Source of the DNA: Streptomyces taklimakanensis
Lineage (GTDB): Bacteria > Actinomycetota > Actinomycetes > Streptomycetales > Streptomycetaceae
NCBI RefSeq assembly: GCF_009709575.1
Contig: NZ_WIXO01000001.1
Location: 2,172,001 to 2,236,000 of the forward strand
Direction: 5' to 3'
Length of the DNA stretch: 64,000 nucleotides
In this document: one piece after another, positions 43,824 to 57,620 of the stretch
Layout of the letters: every line of letters starts with the position of its first letter
How positions within the stretch are numbered: the first letter of the stretch is position 1
The notes under the pieces: model-generated
What the model saw: only the letters and a program-made list of their open reading frames with translations
Database searches by the model: none
Told to the model about the DNA's origin: nothing
Translations under genes and position numbers: made by a program

Positions 43824-44816
43824 TCAGGCAGCCTTCCGTGCCGCGCCGCCCAGCAACCGCCGGAGCGTCCTGGCGCGTTCGTGGTCCATGGAGCGCAGAG
43901 TGTCCTCCAGCACCCCGCGCGGCATACGACGCAGCGCGGCGGACGACTCGTGCTTCAACCGCCGTGCGGCGGCGGGTTCGTAGCGGTGCGCCCCGGCCGC
44001 GTGGAAGGCGATCATGGCGCAGTAGGTCCGCACGATCTTGGGGAGGAAGCGCTCGGCCTCCCGGTCGGCGGCGACCTCGGCCAGGATCAGGTCGTGGGCC
44101 GGTATGAAGTCCAACTGCCGCGCGTCGCGGATCTGGGTCAGGGAGGTGGCGACTCCGCGCCGGTAGAAGACCCCGAGCAGGCCGACGGTGGCGAACGTCC
44201 TCGCCCGCAGGTGGAGTTGCCAGGTGAACACCCGGTCCTCGGCGGTGCGCAGGTGGGTGACGAACCGCATCCCCGCCCCGCCCGACGGCCCCGCGGCGGT
44301 GTCGAACAGCTCGCGACGGTAGATACCGGCCCAGACGAAGGGGTAGTCGACCATCGTCTCCATCTCGGGCGGCGCGATGGCGTCCCGGGTCTCCAACACG
44401 GCGTCCCGCCGCCGCGCGGGCGCCCGCTTGATCCGGCGTCCGCGCCCGGTGGTCTGCACGTGGTCGGTGCGGACGAAGTCGCAGCCCAACTCCTCGATGG
44501 AGCGCACCAGGTCGTCCAGGTGACCGGGGGCGTACCAGTCGTCGCCGTCGAGGAAGGTCAGGTAGTCGCCCTCGGCGGCCTCGATGCCGGTGTTGCGGGC
44601 TTGGGCGATGCCCCGGTTCTCCTCGTGGCGCAGCAGTCTGGCGCGCGGCAGTTCGCGGACCGCCCGGTCGAGGATCTCCGACGTGGCGTCCGTGGAGCAG
44701 TCGTCGACCAGGATGAACTCCGTCCCCGGCCGCGCGTTGGCCGCGAGGCTGCGCAGGGTGTCCTGCGCGTAGTCCTGGACGTTGTGGAAAGGGACGATCA
44801 CTGAGAGCTTCGGCAC
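43824..44816 (-). CDS. GT2 glycosyltransferase, coupled to the polysialyltransferase-like gene
   Basis: The 330-residue protein starts at GTG with GGAAG four bases upstream and belongs to GT family 2. The GT-A fold is shown by LSVIVPFHNVQDYAQDTLRSL, the FILVDDCSTDAT loop, NRGIAQARNTGIEAAEGDYLTFLDGDDW (DxD as DGDD) and a later catalytic-base block TAEDRVFTW. The C-terminal third is helical, with no membrane span. Genes coding GT2 plus polysialyltransferase-like proteins recur in streptomycete envelope-polysaccharide loci. The pair may elongate a surface polymer. Confidence 0.88.
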   Translation of the reverse strand: MPKLSVIVPFHNVQDYAQDTLRSLAANARPGTEFILVDDCSTDATSEILDRAVRELPRARLLRHEENRGIAQARNTGIEAAEGDYLTFLDGDDWYAPGHLDDLVRSIEELGCDFVRTDHVQTTGRGRRIKRAPARRRDAVLETRDAIAPPEMETMVDYPFVWAGIYRRELFDTAAGPSGGAGMRFVTHLRTAEDRVFTWQLHLRARTFATVGLLGVFYRRGVATSLTQIRDARQLDFIPAHDLILAEVAADREAERFLPKIVRTYCAMIAFHAAGAHRYEPAAARRLKHESSAALRRMPRGVLEDTLRSMDHERARTLRRLLGGAARKAA

Positions 44817-45015
44817 GTGGCTTCCAGACGCTACGGACAGGTCGGCGGGCCGGGCGGGCGGCGGGGCCGCGGCCGGTCTGCGGTGGAGGGTAGCCACGCG
44901 ACGATCACGGTGGGTGCCCTGCGGGGGGCGCTCGGGTGAATTCTGGGCGTACGGTCGGTGGCTCCGGGCGGGCGGGACGGCTTCCGTACGGGTGCTCGGG
45001 GGACGGACCGGGCCG

Positions 45016-46409
<1,394 letters not shown>

Positions 46410-46413
<4 letters not shown>

Positions 46414-47060
46414 CGGCCGCCGTCCCTCCTGCGCAGCAGCTCGTCCAACTCGTCCAGTTCGGAGGCGACCTGACGCATCCGCGACGAGCGCGGGGGCTCG
46501 GGCGGCCGGGGCACGGCACCGGCCGCCGCCGGATGCGGCGGGGGCGAGGGGTGCGAGGGGGGCGACGGGTGCGGGTAGCCGTACGCGGCCGGGGGAGCGA
46601 CGGGCGAGGTGGGTCGCGGGGGGACGTGGACCGTGGGGGCGTCGGCCACGGCGGCGGGGTGCGGGGCCGGGTACCCCGGCGCGGGCTGCCGGCTCCGGTA
46701 CGCCGCGGGGTCGCGGAGGAAGCGGTCGCCGAGGATGCCGTGCACGGTGGCTCCCCCGATGAGCAGGATGATGTACAGCCCCGCCAGCAGCGAGACCGTG
46801 CCCTTCCCCTCGTCCTCGCCGGCGACGAACAGCAGCACCACGTAGCCGACCGTCAGCGCGACGGAGACGGCGAACACCGCCCAGTCCAGGCGGCGCCGGC
46901 GGAGGACCGCGAAGCGCAGGGACGGCACCCACGCCAGCAGCCCGAGCGACCACACCGGGAACGACGCGAAGAACACGCGCAACACGATCCCGCCGACACC
47001 GGGGCCGGGGCGGTGCGGTGCGGGGGGCGGGGCCGCGGCCGGGCCGTACATCGCGTTCAC
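46410..47060 (-). CDS. Membrane protein coupled to the Ser/Thr kinase
   Basis: The 216-residue protein begins at GTG with GGGAG four bases upstream. It has a short Pro-rich N-terminus, then three or four hydrophobic segments (about residues 20-42, 57-78, 92-112) and a long Pro/His/Ser-rich tail ending in a helical motif RMRQVASELDELDELLRRRD. The tail could recruit the kinase to the membrane, or be its substrate through the Ser/Thr-rich stretch. The stop overlaps the kinase start. No named family recognised. Confidence 0.75.
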
Positions 47061-47177
47061 GGGACTCCCTGTTCCGACATCCTTCGATGTGAGGGTATAC
47101 ATCGGCGCGTACGGCGCGGGCCCGCCTCCGGTGGGCCGATACCGATCCGATGCACGGCGGTCCGACGGCCCGTCACC

Positions 47178-48287
47178 TCACGGCGGTCCCGTCCGGCGGG
47201 CCGGGGCGAGGTCCACGGTGTCGTCGAGCAGGTCGATGACGGCGGGGACCGCCGCGCGGAGGCCCGCCGCCGCGGGAAGGGCGTCGCCCCGGTCGAAGGC
47301 CCGCCAGACCTCCGGCACGGTGCGGACGTCGGCGCGGGCGTCGGTGTCGCCGGTGACGTCGACCAGCAGGAGCCGGGGCGGCCGCGGGGTGGCACCGCCC
47401 GGCCTGCGCAGCACCCACAGGTGCGACGGCGCGCCGTGCGCGGGGCCGGCCCCGGCGGGCAGCGCGACGACCGCGCGCAGCGCTCCCCGGCGCAGCAGCG
47501 CGGCGCGCACCCGGCGCCCGGTGCGCCGGGAGGCGACCGCGGGCGGCAGCAGCAACACCGCGGTGCCGCCCGGTCGCAGCCGGGACAGGCAGTGCTGCGC
47601 CCAGGCCAGTTCGGGTTCGGCGCGCGGGGGCAGCCCGTACTCCCAACGGGGGTCGTAGGCCAACTCCTCGGGCGCCCAGCGGGCCGTGTCGGACGGGGGG
47701 CGGCACAGCACGGCGTCGACGGACGGCCGGGGGCCCGGGGGATCGCGCAGCGCGTCCCCGGCGCGCACGTGGGCGAGCGTGCCGCCGCGCAGGGCGAGCC
47801 GGAGGGCGGCGAGCCGGGCGAGGACGGGGTCGGCCTCCTGGCCGTGGAGTGCCCGGGGTCCGGGGCCCCCGTCGGCTCCCCTCGCCGCGGCGAGCAGGGC
47901 GCCCGCCCCGCAGGCCGGGTCGAGCACGGTGGTGACGGGACCGGCGAGGGCGGCCATCAGCGCGGCCGTCCCCGGCGGCACGGGGCGGCCGTGGGCGGCG
48001 CCCGGGCGAGGGCCGTGACCGAGGGGACGGTCGAGGAGGAGGTCGAGGAGGAGGTCGTACGCGTCGGCGCGTCCGAGTTCACCGGCGAGGGCGCCGAGGG
48101 GGCCGGGCACCTGCCGCGTTCCGTGGTGCAGCAGTTCCTCGCCCGCGCGCAGCAGAGCGACCGCGGCCCCTTCGGGCGCGCTCCCGATCGCCGGCCAGGC
48201 CTCCTCGTACGGCGGCGGCGCCCCGGCCGGCCGTGCGACCTCGACTGCCGGGGCCGCCCCCGCCGCGTCCGTCACGCCGTCCGGCAT
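47178..48287 (-). CDS. N6-adenine methylase-like protein lacking the NPPF motif
   Basis: The 369-residue protein has the architecture of an N-6 DNA methylase (HsdM-like): a motif I variant, VLDPACGAGALLAAA, and helical regions on both sides. Motif IV, normally NPPF/Y, reads VLCRPPSD, losing the Asn and aromatic residue needed for adenine flipping. The downstream block AELAWAQHCLSRLRPGGTAVLLLPP retains the methylase beta-strands. SAM binding may survive, but DNA methylation is unlikely; a regulatory or repurposed role is possible. ATG start with GGGAG eight bases upstream. No specificity or restriction subunit is nearby. Confidence 0.78.
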   Translation of the reverse strand: MPDGVTDAAGAAPAVEVARPAGAPPPYEEAWPAIGSAPEGAAVALLRAGEELLHHGTRQVPGPLGALAGELGRADAYDLLLDLLLDRPLGHGPRPGAAHGRPVPPGTAALMAALAGPVTTVLDPACGAGALLAAARGADGGPGPRALHGQEADPVLARLAALRLALRGGTLAHVRAGDALRDPPGPRPSVDAVLCRPPSDTARWAPEELAYDPRWEYGLPPRAEPELAWAQHCLSRLRPGGTAVLLLPPAVASRRTGRRVRAALLRRGALRAVVALPAGAGPAHGAPSHLWVLRRPGGATPRPPRLLLVDVTGDTDARADVRTVPEVWRAFDRGDALPAAAGLRAAVPAVIDLLDDTVDLAPARRTGPP

Positions 48288-48384
48288 CCCTTCGACTCCC
48301 TCCTCCTCCGCTCCTCCGCGCGGCGCCCGGAGACTTCCGGCGCACCCCTCCCCATGATTGGTCAGACGATCCGCTTTATCAATG

Positions 48385-48413
48385 TTGACTCTGTTCACAC
48401 GCCATGCTGTAGT
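48385..48413 (+). promoter_or_regulatory. Promoter of the 48488 lipoprotein gene
   Basis: TTGACT (48385-48390) and TGTAGT (48408-48413) are spaced by exactly 17 bp, a near-canonical promoter for the vegetative sigma factor. Transcription would start about 70 nt before the ATG. Confidence 0.6.
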
Positions 48414-48487
48414 TGACGCACTGGCCACGGCCACAGGGTCTCAACACGAGATCCACGTCGTCCATGAGTTCCGGAAGGTGTTTCCAC

Positions 48488-49102
48488 ATGCCCGCGTCCG
48501 CCCAGCAGTTCCGCTCCGCCCGCAAGCGCCTGATCGCCGCCGCGGCCGTCGCCGCGTTCGCCGTGGGCGGCCTGACCGCCTGCGGGGCGGAGGAGCCCAC
48601 CGTCACCAAGGCGCCGACCGGCGAGGCCGACAAGGGCGGCGACGCCGGGGGCGCCGGAGGCGGGGAGGAGAAGGACGCGGCCGAGGCGGACGCGGCCGAG
48701 GGGAACGACGGCCTCCTGGCCGCCGGTGACACCGCCACCTACAGCAGCGGCCTGAAGGTCACCGTCTCCGGGGCCTCGTCCTACACCCCGGGCGAGTTCG
48801 CCATCGGACACACCGACGGCAACAAGGCCCACAAGATCACCGTCACCTTGGAGAACACCGGTGACGAGAAGATCGACATCTCCCTGATCACGCTCTCCGC
48901 CCGCGCCGGCGAGAACGGCGTGACCGCCGAGGAGATCTTCGACGACGAGGTCGGCTCCGGCTTCGACGGCAAGCTCCCGCCGAACAAGAAGGCCACGGCC
49001 GAGTACGCCTTCGACGCCCCGGCCAGCGCGAAGAACCTCGACGTCGAGGTGGACCTGCTGGACTTCACCACCGAGCCCGCGCAGTGGAGCCTGACCCTCT
49101 GA
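48488..49102 (+). CDS. DUF4352-type secreted lipoprotein
   Basis: The 204-residue protein has a basic signal sequence ending in the lipobox GLTACG (Cys at about residue 32), a Gly/Ala/Glu-rich acidic linker of 40 residues, and a beta-sandwich domain (about 80-204) of the DUF4352/telokin-like type: SSGLKVTVSGASSY, HKITVTLENTGDEKID, KKATAEYAFDAP. These extracytoplasmic domains often bind cations or other proteins. GGAAGG lies nine bases before ATG. It is separated by 121 bp of GC-rich hairpin-forming DNA from the convergent CocE gene. Ligand unknown. Confidence 0.85.
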   Translation: MPASAQQFRSARKRLIAAAAVAAFAVGGLTACGAEEPTVTKAPTGEADKGGDAGGAGGGEEKDAAEADAAEGNDGLLAAGDTATYSSGLKVTVSGASSYTPGEFAIGHTDGNKAHKITVTLENTGDEKIDISLITLSARAGENGVTAEEIFDDEVGSGFDGKLPPNKKATAEYAFDAPASAKNLDVEVDLLDFTTEPAQWSLTL

Positions 49103-49223
49103 CCCCCGAACGGCCCCCGGGCGTTCCCCCCGACGGCCCCGCCGGCCGGGGCGCCCGTCGGCGCACCGTGCCGGCCGGCGCCCGGCACCGGACGGGCCCG
49201 GCCCGCTCCTCCTCGAACCGGCC

Positions 49224-51269
49224 TCAGACCAGGTCGCGGGGGAGCCGCTCGTTCCAGGTGCGGGAGAACACCCGGTTCTCGCCCTCGTAGCCGTCGAGCG
49301 TGGCGTTCACCACGAACTCCTCCTCGGTGCACCGCAGCACCGTGCGGGTCACCGTCCGAGTGTTCCAGTCGCCGCGGGCGAACTCCATGGTCCACTCCGA
49401 CTCGCCCCGCGCGGAGGTGAAGTCGTCGGCCGTCCACGCGTAGCGCTCGTAGGCGCGCCGGTGGACGTCCAGGTCGATGTCCTCGAAGTGGATCGTCCCG
49501 CCGTCCTTGACGATCTCCAGCGCCGACTGGTAGTCGACCAGGTCACGGGAGACCTCCCAGCGCTGCTCGGGAGGTGTGGCCTGGGTGGTGCGGATCGGCT
49601 CGGTGCCCTCCGGCTCGCCGAACGGCGCCCCGTCCACCTCGTCGGACTCGGTGGTCGGCCGCACCGGCAGCGTCAGGGTGCTGGCGGGCGCGTACACGGT
49701 CATCAGCACCGGCTTCGGCGGCGGCCAGGCCAGCGGCCAGTACGACGTCGACAGCGACAGCCGGATGCGGTGGCCGGCCGGGAACGCCTGCGCCACCCCG
49801 TTGAGCTGCACCGTCGCCCGGTAGCGACGGCCCGGCACCAGCGGTTCGGGGCCGTCGTCCCCCGACCGGGTGAGGTTGAGGAGCCCGTAGGTGACGCGGG
49901 TGGCGCGGCCGTCCGGGGACACGTCCGACAGCCGGGCGGCCACCATCGCCACCGGCTCGCTCACCGACAGCTCCAGCTCCACGGTGGGAGCGCCCAGGAT
50001 CTCCACCCGCTCGGTCAGCGGTTCGGTGTCGAAGACCAGGGAGCCGCCGTCCTCCTCGCGCTGGTCGTACGGCAGGTCCGGCGGAGCGTTGTAGGAGGCC
50101 CACTTCCCGGCGAACTGACCGACCGACAGCGGCGACCGCACCGTCAGCTCCTCCTCGCCGGCCCTGCCCTCCTCCCACTCCTCCGGGCTGCCGATCCGGT
50201 GCCGGCCCAGCGGGCGCACCACGGGTTCGACGTGCGGCGACGGCCAGGAGGGCTCGCCCACCCAGCGGCCGGGGCGCTCCTCGTAGGAGGTGGACGGCGG
50301 GACGCTCTCCTGCATCCACGCCCGCAGCATCGGCCCGTCCATCACGCCGTTGTCGATGCCCTTGAGCCAGTGGTCCCACCAGCGCACCACCTCCTGGAGG
50401 TAGCCGACGGCCGGGCCCGGCTGCCCCAGGTGCGGGTACTTGTGCGACCAGGGCCCCACCAGCCCCTTGCGGGGCACGTCCAGGTGCTCCAGCAGGCGCG
50501 TGACGGCGTTGGAGTAGCCGTCGGCCCAGCCGCTGGAGGCCAGCACCGGCACGTCGACGGCCGAGTAGTCCTCGCAGACCGAGGCGTGCCGCCAGTAGTC
50601 GTCGCGCCGCTGGTGGCGCAGCCACTCCAGGACCCACGGCCGGGTGTTCTCCAGCCGCTCCAGCCACATCGACCGCCACCGCTCTCCCACCAGCGCCGGG
50701 TCGGGCGGACAGGTGCCGTAGGCGAACATCGTCCCCGCCTCGGCCAGGTTGTCCGACAGCAGGCAGCCGCCCATGTAGTGCATGTCGTCGGCGTACCGGT
50801 CGTCGGTGAAGGAGGAGATGACGATCGCCCCCAGGCTCGGCGGGCGGCGGGCGGCGACCTGGAGCGCGGCGAAGGCGCCCCAGGAGATGCCCATCATCCC
50901 GGTGCGCCCGTCGCACCACGGCTGCTCGGCCAGCCAGGCCAGCACGTCCTCGGCGTCGGTCTGCTCCACCTCCAGGTACTCGTCGCGCAGCACCCCCTCG
51001 GAGTCGCCGGTGCCGCGGATGTCCACGCGCACGCACGCGTAGCCGTGCCCGGCGATGTAGGGGTGGTGGACGGAGTCGCGCACCGAGGTCAGGTCGCGCC
51101 GGCGGTACGGGATGTACTCCAGCACCGCGGGCACCGGCTCGGTGTCGGAGGAGACCGGACGCCAGATCCGGGCCGCCAGGTGGGTCCCGTCGGAGACCGG
51201 GATCCGGACGTACTCCTCCTCCTTCACGGCGTGCGGAAGGCTCGTCGTGTAGCGCACGAGGGGGCTCAC
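49224..51269 (-). CDS. CocE/NonD-family alpha/beta hydrolase
   Basis: The 681-residue protein resembles X-prolyl dipeptidyl peptidase-like and cocaine-esterase-type hydrolases: RRRDLTSVRDSVHHPYIAGHGYACVRVDIRGTGDSEG, the nucleophile loop GISWGAF (Ser129), SSFTDDRYADDMHYMGG and a C-terminal jelly-roll domain (about residues 400-560) with HRIRLSLSTSYWP. No signal peptide, so probably cytoplasmic. GTG start overlaps the stop of the ATP-grasp gene (GTGA). The pairing suggests that the ligase and the hydrolase make and cleave, or modify, the same amide or ester. Confidence 0.88.
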   Translation of the reverse strand: MSPLVRYTTSLPHAVKEEEYVRIPVSDGTHLAARIWRPVSSDTEPVPAVLEYIPYRRRDLTSVRDSVHHPYIAGHGYACVRVDIRGTGDSEGVLRDEYLEVEQTDAEDVLAWLAEQPWCDGRTGMMGISWGAFAALQVAARRPPSLGAIVISSFTDDRYADDMHYMGGCLLSDNLAEAGTMFAYGTCPPDPALVGERWRSMWLERLENTRPWVLEWLRHQRRDDYWRHASVCEDYSAVDVPVLASSGWADGYSNAVTRLLEHLDVPRKGLVGPWSHKYPHLGQPGPAVGYLQEVVRWWDHWLKGIDNGVMDGPMLRAWMQESVPPSTSYEERPGRWVGEPSWPSPHVEPVVRPLGRHRIGSPEEWEEGRAGEEELTVRSPLSVGQFAGKWASYNAPPDLPYDQREEDGGSLVFDTEPLTERVEILGAPTVELELSVSEPVAMVAARLSDVSPDGRATRVTYGLLNLTRSGDDGPEPLVPGRRYRATVQLNGVAQAFPAGHRIRLSLSTSYWPLAWPPPKPVLMTVYAPASTLTLPVRPTTESDEVDGAPFGEPEGTEPIRTTQATPPEQRWEVSRDLVDYQSALEIVKDGGTIHFEDIDLDVHRRAYERYAWTADDFTSARGESEWTMEFARGDWNTRTVTRTVLRCTEEEFVVNATLDGYEGENRVFSRTWNERLPRDLV

Positions 51270-52540
51270 TCCTCAGCGAACTCGAACGGCAGCATGGCCA
51301 CGCAGCGGTCGTACTTCTCGCGCATCTCCTCCTCGCTGTCGGCGCCGACGAAGATGTGGGCCAACTCGAAGCTGTAGCTGTCCTGGCCGGGCAGGTCGGA
51401 CAGCCGCAGTCCCTCGCGGGCCTGGACCGAGACCCGCACGCCGGGGATCTCCCGCTCGACGCGCTCGACCTCCTCGGGGGTGGGCGCCCGCCGCACCAGG
51501 CCGTCGGTGAACTGCCGGTGGTACCACTTGGCGGCCACCTCGTAGGGACCGCGGCGGTAGGGCAGCTCCGGGTCCCGGCCCAGGGCCAGGCTGAGCATGC
51601 AGTGGTGGTTGGGGACGCCGTCGACGAACTCGAACAGCTCGGCGTGCGACTGCGAGTGCCGCGGGTTGATTTCCAGCAGGTTGATCTCGTCGTTCGCGGC
51701 GTCGTAGAAGTACTCGATGCTGAACGTCGCCCAGTCCATGCCGATCTGCTCGATCACCCGCCTGGAGACGTCCCGCAGCCGCTGCACCACCGGTCCGGGC
51801 AGCGCCGAGGGGTACTGGTGGCGCAGGAAGCAGGGGGTGTCGGGGTAGTCGATCGAGTCCAGCACCCCGTAGACGGTGACCTCGCCGTCGTACACGTAGC
51901 CCTCGACGGCGGCCTGCACCCCCGACAGGGACTCCTCGGCCAGGCACGCCTGGCCGCCCGCCTCGGCGATCTCCGGCGGCAGGTCGAGACGGTCCATGAC
52001 GAACTCGAAGGGCCTGCCGAGCCGGGAGATGCCCTTCCTTATCTCGGCGATCGCCTCGGCGAACTCCTCCTCGTTCTTCACCCCGAACGCCAGTTCGGAG
52101 GAGTAGGACTTCACCGGCTTGAGCCACATCGGGAACCGCAGGCCCTCCGGCGGCTTCGGGTCGCCGTGCGGGTCCAGCAGCGCGAAGCGCGGATGTTCGC
52201 CGACGACCTTCTGCTGCTCCAGCCGGCTCCAGTACTTGTGCTCGCACTTGACCACCGACTCCAGGCTGGTGGCGCGCGTCCCGTAGCGCTCGGCCAGGAT
52301 CGGCACCAGCGTGCTGACGGGGAAGTCCCAGTAGCCGACGATGGCGTCGATGCTGCCGTCGAACGCGTCCAGCTCCTTCTCGGCCTTGGCCAGCAGATCC
52401 GACACCGGGATCTCGCCGTGCTGCAGCTCCTCGATGCTCAGCAGGGGGTGGAAGTGGTAGTCCACCGCGTGCGGCACCGCGCGCAGCGTCTCAAGGTTCT
52501 CCTCGTCCAATCCGATGACGAACACGTTCGTCTGACTCAC
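51266..52540 (-). CDS. Stand-alone ATP-grasp carboxylate-amine ligase
   Basis: The 424-residue protein shows an ATP-grasp fold: N-terminal VFVIGLDEENLETLRAV, the Lys-bearing strand WLKPVKSYSSELAFGV, and the metal/ATP-binding FSIEYFYDAANDEINLLEINPRHSQSH. Such enzymes activate a carboxylate as acyl phosphate and join it to an amine or thiol. GTG (52540) has GAGGGAG five bases upstream. Its substrate is unknown. The translational coupling to the CocE-type hydrolase and the absence of a peptide precursor suggest a small-molecule role. An upstream GTG nine codons earlier is possible. Confidence 0.88.
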   Translation of the reverse strand: MSQTNVFVIGLDEENLETLRAVPHAVDYHFHPLLSIEELQHGEIPVSDLLAKAEKELDAFDGSIDAIVGYWDFPVSTLVPILAERYGTRATSLESVVKCEHKYWSRLEQQKVVGEHPRFALLDPHGDPKPPEGLRFPMWLKPVKSYSSELAFGVKNEEEFAEAIAEIRKGISRLGRPFEFVMDRLDLPPEIAEAGGQACLAEESLSGVQAAVEGYVYDGEVTVYGVLDSIDYPDTPCFLRHQYPSALPGPVVQRLRDVSRRVIEQIGMDWATFSIEYFYDAANDEINLLEINPRHSQSHAELFEFVDGVPNHHCMLSLALGRDPELPYRRGPYEVAAKWYHRQFTDGLVRRAPTPEEVERVEREIPGVRVSVQAREGLRLSDLPGQDSYSFELAHIFVGADSEEEMREKYDRCVAMLPFEFAEE

Positions 52541-52666
52541 AGCGACTCCCTCGTGCCGATTTCCCACGAGTCGTTCCGACTACCCGGGGGGCCTGGTGAG
52601 CATTCACTCACATGGGGTAACACCGACAAATGGGACGATCGCCGTGGCGTGGTGGCCCCGGGACGC

Positions 52667-52713
52667 GGGAAGGCCGGCCGGTGCCCGTCGCACCGACCGG
52701 CCCCGCGCTTCCC
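52667..52713 (-). terminator. Imperfect hairpin after the aldo-keto reductase gene
   Basis: GGGAAG and GGCCGGTGC on the left pair with GCACCGACCGGCC and CTTCCC on the right, with one mismatch and an asymmetric bulge. It lies 24 bp past the gene end, in the 196-bp gap before the ATP-grasp gene, and probably separates the two units. Confidence 0.5.
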
Positions 52714-52736
52714 GACGGCCGCCCCGCTTCCCGCTC

Positions 52737-53720
52737 CTACCAGCGGTGGTGGACCTGAGCCCGGATCCGCCGGTCGTACAACTCCTCCACCGCGCGCAGC
52801 GTCTCCTCCGGCAGCGGCTCCAGCGCCGCCGCCGCGGCGTTCGCCCGCGCCTGCTCCGGGCTGCGCGCACCGGGGATCACCGATGTCACGCCCGGCTGCT
52901 GGACGATCCACCGCAGCGCCGTCTGCGCCGGGGTGGCCCCCTCGGGCGCCAGCTCGGCGAACTCCGCCGCCGCCTCCAGACCGGTCTCGTAGTCCACGCC
53001 CGAGAACGTCTCGCCCTGGTCGAACGCCTCACCGCGCCGGTTGAAGGTGCGGTGGTCGTCCGACGAGAACACCGTCTCGCGGGTGTAACGGCCCGACAGC
53101 AGGCCCGACGCCAGCGGCACCCGCGCGATGATCCCCACCCCGGCCCTGGCCGCCGCCGGCAGTACCTCCTGGAGCGGCTTGAGCCGGAACGGGTTCAGGA
53201 TGATCTGCACGCTCGCCACGCCCGGCCGCGCGATCGCCTCCAGCGCCTCCGCGCAGGTCTCCACGCTCACCGCGTACGCCGCGATCCGCCCCTCGGAGAC
53301 CAGCGTGTCCAGCGCGTCGAACACCTCGTCCGAGGAGTACACCGGCGTCGGCGGGCAGTGGAGCTGCACCAGGTCCAGCGTCTCCACGCCCAGGTTGGTG
53401 CGGGAGCGGTCCGTCCACGCCCGGAAGTTGGCCAGGTTGTAGTGCTCGGGACGCTGCTCCACCCGGCGGCCCATCTTCGTCGCCACGAACACGTCCGCGT
53501 CCCCGCGCTCCCGCAGGAACCGGCCGATCAACTGTTCGCTGCGGCCGTCCCCGTACACGTCCGCGGTGTCGAAGAACGTCACCCCCGACTCCACCGCCGC
53601 GTCCAGCACCGCCAGGGCGTCCTCCTCGCGCACCCGGCCCCAGTCGGCACCCAACTGCCAGGTGCCCAGTCCCACGACGGACACCTCACGGCCCGTCCTG
53701 CCCAGTACTCGCTGTTCCAT
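52737..53720 (-). CDS. Aldo/keto reductase
   Basis: The 327-residue protein is a TIM-barrel NADPH-dependent oxidoreductase of the AKR family. The catalytic tetrad appears as FFDTADVYGDG (Asp, Tyr), FVATKMG (Lys) and LVQLHCPP (His). The cofactor loop is visible at the C-terminal side as SVIPGARSPEQARANA. The ATG lies 7 nt behind a -10-like TAGGAT (complement of 53728-53733), so the mRNA is probably leaderless. It points in the same direction as the ATP-grasp and hydrolase genes but is divided from them by a hairpin. Substrate unknown. Confidence 0.92.
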   Translation of the reverse strand: MEQRVLGRTGREVSVVGLGTWQLGADWGRVREEDALAVLDAAVESGVTFFDTADVYGDGRSEQLIGRFLRERGDADVFVATKMGRRVEQRPEHYNLANFRAWTDRSRTNLGVETLDLVQLHCPPTPVYSSDEVFDALDTLVSEGRIAAYAVSVETCAEALEAIARPGVASVQIILNPFRLKPLQEVLPAAARAGVGIIARVPLASGLLSGRYTRETVFSSDDHRTFNRRGEAFDQGETFSGVDYETGLEAAAEFAELAPEGATPAQTALRWIVQQPGVTSVIPGARSPEQARANAAAAALEPLPEETLRAVEELYDRRIRAQVHHRW

Positions 53721-53889
53721 GACCGCGATCCTACGGGCGGGCCGGTCCGGGAAACCGAACCGGCCCACCCCACGTCGGGGCAGGTCAGCCCCTACGGAAA
53801 CGCTCCCATGAGCGTCCCGCCGTGTGCCCGCCGCGCGCCCACCGGACACCCTCGGCGGCGCCCCGACGGACACCGCGGGCGCGACGCGC

Positions 53890-57432
<3,543 letters not shown>

Positions 57433-57620
57433 GGCGGCGTTCCATCCCAAGGCGGACAACGAATCCGGACAACACGAACAACCCGACACGCGGTGCGAGC
57501 CGGGGGTTCCAGCCTACGACGGCCGCTCCCCCGCCGCCGCCGCACCGCACACGCCGACGGCCCGGCCCGGCGGGCGCACACCACCCACCGGAACCGGGCC
57601 GCCGATCGCCACCCCGGCCG

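Noticed and set aside
47178-48287. Restriction-modification system
   Set aside because: Only a degenerate methylase-like protein is present, with no endonuclease or specificity gene, and the key motif is lost.
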